Shown here in pieces: positions 60,199-64,000 of a stretch of 64,000 bases of DNA. Source of the DNA: Arthrobacter globiformis (GTDB lineage: Bacteria > Actinomycetota > Actinomycetes > Actinomycetales > Micrococcaceae); the NCBI RefSeq assembly GCF_030818015.1, contig NZ_JAUSZX010000001.1, positions 4,712,001 through 4,776,000 of the forward strand, in the 5' to 3' direction. The notes beneath the pieces were generated by a model. It was given only the letters and a program-made list of their open reading frames with translations, was not told where the DNA came from and searched no databases. Each line of letters opens with the position of its first letter. Position 1 is the stretch's first letter. The position numbers were made by a program, and so were the translations under genes.

Positions 60199-60696
60199 GT
60201 GAAGCTTGCCGAATTCAATGCCGCGGACAGGGACACTGCCAGCGCAGTCCTGCGCCCCTGCATCGACGTCCCGCGCTGGGTGGACCAGATTGCCGAGGCG
60301 CGCCCGTTCGCCTCTCTCCGCGATCTCCTTGACGGAGCCCGGGCTGCCGCCGCACCGTTCACCCCGGATGAGGTGGAAGGTGCCATGGCACACCACCCGC
60401 GGATCGGCGAACGCCCCGCCGCGCAGACCACCGAGGCCGCCATGTCCCGGTCCGAGCAGGCAGGCGTGGATCCGGCGGACACGGAGGTGGCCGACGCCCT
60501 GGCGCGCGGCAACCGTGCGTACGAGGAAAAGTTCGGCCGGGTCTTCCTGATCCGCGCCGCCGGCCGCACCGCCCCCGAAATCCTGGCAGCGCTGAACGAG
60601 CGCCTGGCCAATACCCCGTCGCAGGAAGACGTCATTGTTGCGCAGCAGCTGCGGGAAATTGCCCTGCTGCGCCTGGAAGGAGTGATCAGCGAATGA
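60199..60696 (+). CDS. uraD: OHCU decarboxylase (urate pathway)
   Basis: Decarboxylates 2-oxo-4-hydroxy-4-carboxy-5-ureidoimidazoline to S-allantoin. 165 residues from GTG 60199 (GAGG 9 bases upstream). Conserved AMAHHPRIGE with the catalytic His, SRSEQAG, NRAYEEKFGRVFLI. The frame opens 78 bases earlier but that part is not conserved-looking. Overlaps uraH by 4 bases. Confidence 0.93.
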   Translation: MKLAEFNAADRDTASAVLRPCIDVPRWVDQIAEARPFASLRDLLDGARAAAAPFTPDEVEGAMAHHPRIGERPAAQTTEAAMSRSEQAGVDPADTEVADALARGNRAYEEKFGRVFLIRAAGRTAPEILAALNERLANTPSQEDVIVAQQLREIALLRLEGVISE

Positions 60697-61031
60697 GCGT
60701 TTCCCACGTGACAACCCACGTTCTGGACACGGGCGCCGGACGCCCGGCGGCGGGTATCGCCGTCGTGCTTTACGCGAACGACGGCGGAAGCTGGACAGAG
60801 CTGGGCAGCGGCACCACCGATGCGGACGGCCGCGCGAAGGACCTGGGACCGGAGGTCCTTGCCCCCGGGAACTACCGGCTCAACTTCGCCACCGGCGACT
60901 ACTACGCCCAGCAGGGCGGCACGACGTTCTTCCCGGAGGTGGACCTGGTCTTCGAGGTCACCGGCACCGAGCACTACCATGTGCCGCTGCTGCTGAGCCC
61001 GTTCGCCTACTCCACCTACCGCGGCAGCTGA
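60693..61031 (+). CDS. uraH: 5-hydroxyisourate hydrolase
   Basis: Transthyretin-like enzyme opening 5-hydroxyisourate to OHCU. 112 residues: VTTHVLDTGAGRPAAGIAVV at the N terminus and HYHVPLLLSPFAYSTYRGS at the C terminus, the family signature. Coupled to uraD, so the two work in sequence. A urate oxidase gene is not in the window. Confidence 0.95.
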   Translation: MSVSHVTTHVLDTGAGRPAAGIAVVLYANDGGSWTELGSGTTDADGRAKDLGPEVLAPGNYRLNFATGDYYAQQGGTTFFPEVDLVFEVTGTEHYHVPLLLSPFAYSTYRGS

Positions 61032-61042
61032 GAGGAGACAGC

Positions 61043-61900
61043 ATGCGGCTGATGCGCATTGGCCCGGCGGGCCAGGAGGTTCCGGTGGCCGTCGACGACG
61101 ACGGCCAGGCCTACGACCTGCGGCCGGTCACCCGGGACATTGACGGGCACTTCCTGCAGACCTGGACCGGACAGGTGCCGGACCTGGACCTGACCGGCCT
61201 CCCCCGGGTGACCGTCGACGGCAAACGGGTCGGCGCACCCATCGCCAGGCCCGGCGCCGTGATCGGTGTGGGACTGAATTACGCCGCGCACGCCGCAGAA
61301 TCCGGCCTGCCCGTACCGGAGCGCCCCATCATCTTCTTCAAGCACCCCAACACCGTGGTGGGCCCCGACGACGACGTCGTCATCCCGCCAGGGGCGCAGC
61401 GGGTGGACTGGGAGGTGGAGCTGGGCGTGGTCATCGGCCGTCGTGCCAGCTACCTGGCATCCGACGCCGAGGCGGCCGACTGCATCGCCGGCTACGTCCT
61501 GTCCAACGACGTCTCCGAGCGCGAGTACCAGCTGGAGCACTCGGGGCCGCAGTGGTCCCTCGGCAAGTCCTGCCCCACCTTCAACCCGGTGGGGCCATGG
61601 CTGGTGCCCGCCGCCGCGGTGCAGGCAGACGGTATCCGCCTCGCTTCCTGGGTCAACGACGAGGTCCGGCAGGACAGCTCGACGGCGGACATGGTCTTCG
61701 GACCGGCCGAACTGGTCCGCCGGCTCTCGCAGTACATGGTGCTCGAACCCGGCGACCTCATCACCACCGGCACCCCGGAGGGCGTGGCACTGTCCGGCCG
61801 CTTCCCGTACCTGAAAGCCGGGGACGTCATGCGGATGTCCGGCGGGGACCTCCTGGGCGAACAGCACCAGCGGCTGGTGCCGGCGGGACCGCAGGCCTGA
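61043..61900 (+). CDS. Fumarylacetoacetate hydrolase-family protein
   Basis: 285 residues. Metal-binding FAH core: VGLNYAAHAAESGLPVPERP, FKHPNTVVGPDDDVVIPPGA, DWEVELGVVIGR, GYVLSNDVSEREYQ. GAGGAGA precedes the ATG; 11 bases after uraH, so likely co-transcribed. The family includes acylpyruvate hydrolases and ureidoglycolate lyase-like enzymes; a purine-degradation role is suggested only by position. Confidence 0.85.
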   Translation: MRLMRIGPAGQEVPVAVDDDGQAYDLRPVTRDIDGHFLQTWTGQVPDLDLTGLPRVTVDGKRVGAPIARPGAVIGVGLNYAAHAAESGLPVPERPIIFFKHPNTVVGPDDDVVIPPGAQRVDWEVELGVVIGRRASYLASDAEAADCIAGYVLSNDVSEREYQLEHSGPQWSLGKSCPTFNPVGPWLVPAAAVQADGIRLASWVNDEVRQDSSTADMVFGPAELVRRLSQYMVLEPGDLITTGTPEGVALSGRFPYLKAGDVMRMSGGDLLGEQHQRLVPAGPQA

Positions 61901-61947
61901 ACCCGCTGGGGCAGGCCGGCAGCTTGGATGACAGTAGGCTAGATGGC

Positions 61948-62370
61948 ATGTCTTCCGACCAGCCCACCCCTGAACGGCGCGAAATTCCCGAACGGCGCGA
62001 GATCACCGTCCGGCGCGCCCCCAAGTATGTTCCCTTCCTGATCCTGGGCGGGCTGGTGGGGTTCGCCGCGGCGGCGGTCATTGCGTACGCCCTGCCCGGC
62101 GATGCCAGCTACGACCGCGGCGCCGTGTACGGCTTCTTCATGGTGCCGTGCGCCGCGGCCGGTGTGATTCTCGGCGCAGTTGGCGCCCTGGTGCTGGACC
62201 GGGCCAGCGTGCGCCGCGCCCGCCGCGGCGTCGTCGAAGCCGTGCCCGAAGCGGAACTTTCTGCCGAAGGCACGGCGCCAGCCACAGAACCGGGCACGGC
62301 GCCAGGCACCGAACCCGGCACTGCCCCGGAGCGGACCACGGACGACGGCGAGCCCGGCCAGCGGTCATAA
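61948..62370 (+). CDS. Small two-helix membrane protein with repeats
   Basis: 140 residues from ATG 61948. N-terminal duplication PERREIPERREI, two membrane helices (FLILGGLVGFAAAAVIAYAL and FMVPCAAAGVILGAVGALVL), and a C-terminal tail with tandem GTAPATEPGTAPGTEPGTAP. Conserved-type membrane protein found before purF in related actinobacteria as far as the pattern is familiar; function unknown. Confidence 0.72.
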   Translation: MSSDQPTPERREIPERREITVRRAPKYVPFLILGGLVGFAAAAVIAYALPGDASYDRGAVYGFFMVPCAAAGVILGAVGALVLDRASVRRARRGVVEAVPEAELSAEGTAPATEPGTAPGTEPGTAPERTTDDGEPGQRS

Positions 62371-62405
62371 TCCGGCGGCCGGAATTTCCTTACCCCATGA
62401 CGTGA

Positions 62406-62420
62406 GATAATCGACCAGTG
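62406..62420 (+). promoter_or_regulatory. -10 element for leaderless purF
   Basis: GATAAT (62406-62411) ends 6 bases before the GTG at 62418, with no ribosome site between, the geometry of a leaderless mRNA. Confidence 0.5.
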
Positions 62421-64000
62421 GCACGCGGCGATGGAAAACTTTCTCATGATCTTCTCCCTGGCGAAAAAGGCCCGATGGACGCTTGCGGCGTCTTTGGGGT
62501 CTGGGCACCAGGTGAAGAAGTAGCAAAACTCACCTACTACGGGCTGTACGCACTGCAGCACCGCGGTCAGGAGTCGGCTGGTATAGCTACCAGCGACGGC
62601 AAGCGGATCAACGTCTACAAGGACATGGGCCTCGTGTCCCAGGTCTTCGACGAGACCACGCTTAACACCCTGACCGGGCATCTGGCCGTCGGCCACTGCC
62701 GCTACTCCACCACCGGAGCCAGCCACTGGGCCAACGCGCAGCCCACGCTGGGCGCTACCGCCACCGGCACGGTGGCCCTGGCCCACAACGGCAACCTCAC
62801 CAACACGGCCGAACTCAACGCCATGATCCTTGAGCGCAACGGCGGCCAGCTCAGCGGCGAAATGAAGCAGGGCAACACCTCCGACACCGCCCTGGTGACG
62901 GCGCTGCTGGAAGGCGAAGAGGGCAAGTCCCTCGAGCAGACCGCCCTCGAACTGCTTCCCAAGATCCGCGGCGGCTTCTGCTTCGTCTTCATGGACGAAG
63001 GCACGCTTTACGCAGCCCGCGACACCTTCGGCATCCGCCCGCTTTGCCTGGGCCGGCTGGAGCGCGGCTGGGTGGTCGCTTCCGAGCAGTCCGCCCTCGC
63101 CACTGTTGGCGCCAGCTTCATCCGGGAGATCGAGCCCGGCGAGTTCATCGCCATCGACGAGCAGGGCGTGCGGTCCAGCCGCTTCGCGGACCCGACGCCG
63201 GCCGGCTGCGTTTTCGAATACGTCTACCTCGCGCGTCCCGACGCCGCCATCGCCGGACGCTCCGTCTACGAATCCCGCGTGGAGATGGGCCGCCAGCTGG
63301 CACGCGAGAACACCCAGACCGCTGACATCGTCATCCCGGTCCCCGAGTCCGGCACCCCCGCGGCCGTGGGCTACGCCGAGGAATCCGGCATCCCGTTCGC
63401 GCACGGCTTCGTCAAGAACTCCTACGTGGGCCGCACATTCATCCAGCCGTCGCAGACGCTGCGCCAGCTGGGCATCCGGCTGAAGCTCAACGCCCTGGAG
63501 TCCGTGATCCGCGGTAAGCGTGTGGTGGTGGTGGATGACTCGATCGTCCGCGGCAACACCCAGCGCGCCATCGTCCGGATGCTCCGCGAAGCCGGCGCCG
63601 CCGCCGTCCACGTCAAGATTTCCTCCCCGCCGGTCCAGTGGCCCTGCTTCTACGGCATCGATTTCGCCTCCCGGGCAGAGCTCATCGCCAACGGCGCCAC
63701 CATCGAGGAGATCTCCCAGGCCATCGGCGCCGATTCGCTGGCGTACATTTCCGAAGACGGCATGATCGGCGCCACCCAGCAGCCCCGCGAACGGCTCTGC
63801 ACGGCATGCTTCACGGGCAAGTACCCCATCGAGCTGCCCGGCGCCGACAAGCTCGGCAAGAACCTCCTGGAGCGCACGGACCTTGGCGGCCTGCCTGCCT
63901 CGTCCGGCGCCGCTCCCGCCGGTTCGGCAGCGAACGCTGCCGCCGACGCCGCCATCGAACCGGCTGCCGCCACCCCCGGCAACCCGGACAACATCCCGGT
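62418..64000 (+). CDS. purF: Amidophosphoribosyltransferase, cut by window edge
   Basis: First committed enzyme of purine synthesis. From GTG 62418 the frame stays open to the window end (527 codons). After a propeptide of about 21 residues, DACGVFGVWAP carries the catalytic Cys that becomes the N terminus. Then LTYYGLYALQHRGQESAGIA, GHCRYSTTGASHW (glutaminase), and VVVVDDSIVRGNTQRAIVRM (PRPP site) with cluster-type cysteines in QWPCFYGIDF and RLCTACFTGKYP. The Ala/Pro-rich C-terminal end continues beyond the window. Confidence 0.96.
   Translation, partial: MARGDGKLSHDLLPGEKGPMDACGVFGVWAPGEEVAKLTYYGLYALQHRGQESAGIATSDGKRINVYKDMGLVSQVFDETTLNTLTGHLAVGHCRYSTTGASHWANAQPTLGATATGTVALAHNGNLTNTAELNAMILERNGGQLSGEMKQGNTSDTALVTALLEGEEGKSLEQTALELLPKIRGGFCFVFMDEGTLYAARDTFGIRPLCLGRLERGWVVASEQSALATVGASFIREIEPGEFIAIDEQGVRSSRFADPTPAGCVFEYVYLARPDAAIAGRSVYESRVEMGRQLARENTQTADIVIPVPESGTPAAVGYAEESGIPFAHGFVKNSYVGRTFIQPSQTLRQLGIRLKLNALESVIRGKRVVVVDDSIVRGNTQRAIVRMLREAGAAAVHVKISSPPVQWPCFYGIDFASRAELIANGATIEEISQAIGADSLAYISEDGMIGATQQPRERLCTACFTGKYPIELPGADKLGKNLLERTDLGGLPASSGAAPAGSAANAAADAAIEPAAATPGNPDNIP

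Overview
The window is high-GC actinobacterial DNA, most likely from Arthrobacter or a close relative (Pseudarthrobacter, Paenarthrobacter). The reasons are mycothiol-dependent formaldehyde enzymes, an hxlAB ribulose-monophosphate pair, and an 830-residue dimethylglycine oxidase that matches the Arthrobacter globiformis enzyme in length and in the positions of its known catalytic residues. Almost all of the first 57 kb serves one job: stepwise demethylation of choline and glycine betaine to glycine, serine and pyruvate, with capture or oxidation of every released one-carbon unit.

Layout. 1-7.2 kb (minus strand): glyA-soxB-soxD-soxA-soxG-sdaA, sarcosine to glycine to serine to pyruvate. 7.4-18.2 kb: a GntR/FCD regulator, small and accessory genes, an EAL protein, a rhamnosidase remnant, hxlAB (formaldehyde fixation), a LuxR-type regulator, an alanine dehydrogenase-like gene, a GNAT acetyltransferase, an IclR regulator and a glycosyltransferase. 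18.3-26.3 kb: ferredoxin reductase 1, a BCCT transporter, S-(hydroxymethyl)mycothiol dehydrogenase plus a metallo-beta-lactamase-fold hydrolase, and an MHS-type transporter. 26.3-37.3 kb: a second GntR/FCD regulator, then purU-dmg-fchA-folD-small protein-formate dehydrogenase-like gene-moeA-fdhD, a nearly complete route from dimethylglycine methyl groups to CO2. 37.5-45.1 kb: IclR 2, a three-component glycine betaine monooxygenase (oxygenase, reductase, Rieske ferredoxin), and second copies of purU and dmg. 45.2-47.2 kb: a patch of gene remnants, a CbbX-type ATPase and a broken IS3-type transposase. 47.2-51.5 kb: a second formate dehydrogenase-like gene and a near-identical inverted copy of the mycothiol dehydrogenase/hydrolase pair. 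51.5-57.6 kb: an APC permease, betB, betA and a BetI-like repressor (choline to betaine). 57.7-64 kb: a two-component system, urate catabolism genes uraD-uraH plus a fumarylacetoacetate hydrolase-family gene, a small membrane protein, and the start of purF.

The genes form a chain: choline -> (BetA, BetB) betaine -> (Rieske monooxygenase) dimethylglycine + formaldehyde -> (dimethylglycine oxidase) sarcosine + methylene-THF -> (SoxBDAG) glycine + methylene-THF -> (GlyA) serine -> (SdaA) pyruvate. Methylene-THF goes through FolD, FchA and PurU to formate and a molybdenum formate dehydrogenase. Free formaldehyde goes to HxlAB or the mycothiol pathway.

The most notable signals not explained by gene calls are these. 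Five promoters share the architecture TTGACA, 22-24 bp, then TGTTGC and TGTTG(A/C) 19 bp apart. A TGATATATCA operator recurs at four C1/betaine promoters. A promoter, leader and N-terminal coding segment is shared by two unrelated transporters. FolD lacks its cyclohydrolase lysine next to a dedicated cyclohydrolase gene. A long structured leader precedes moeA. A gene block is duplicated, and a near-identical 1.77-kb inverted repeat lies across about 25 kb.
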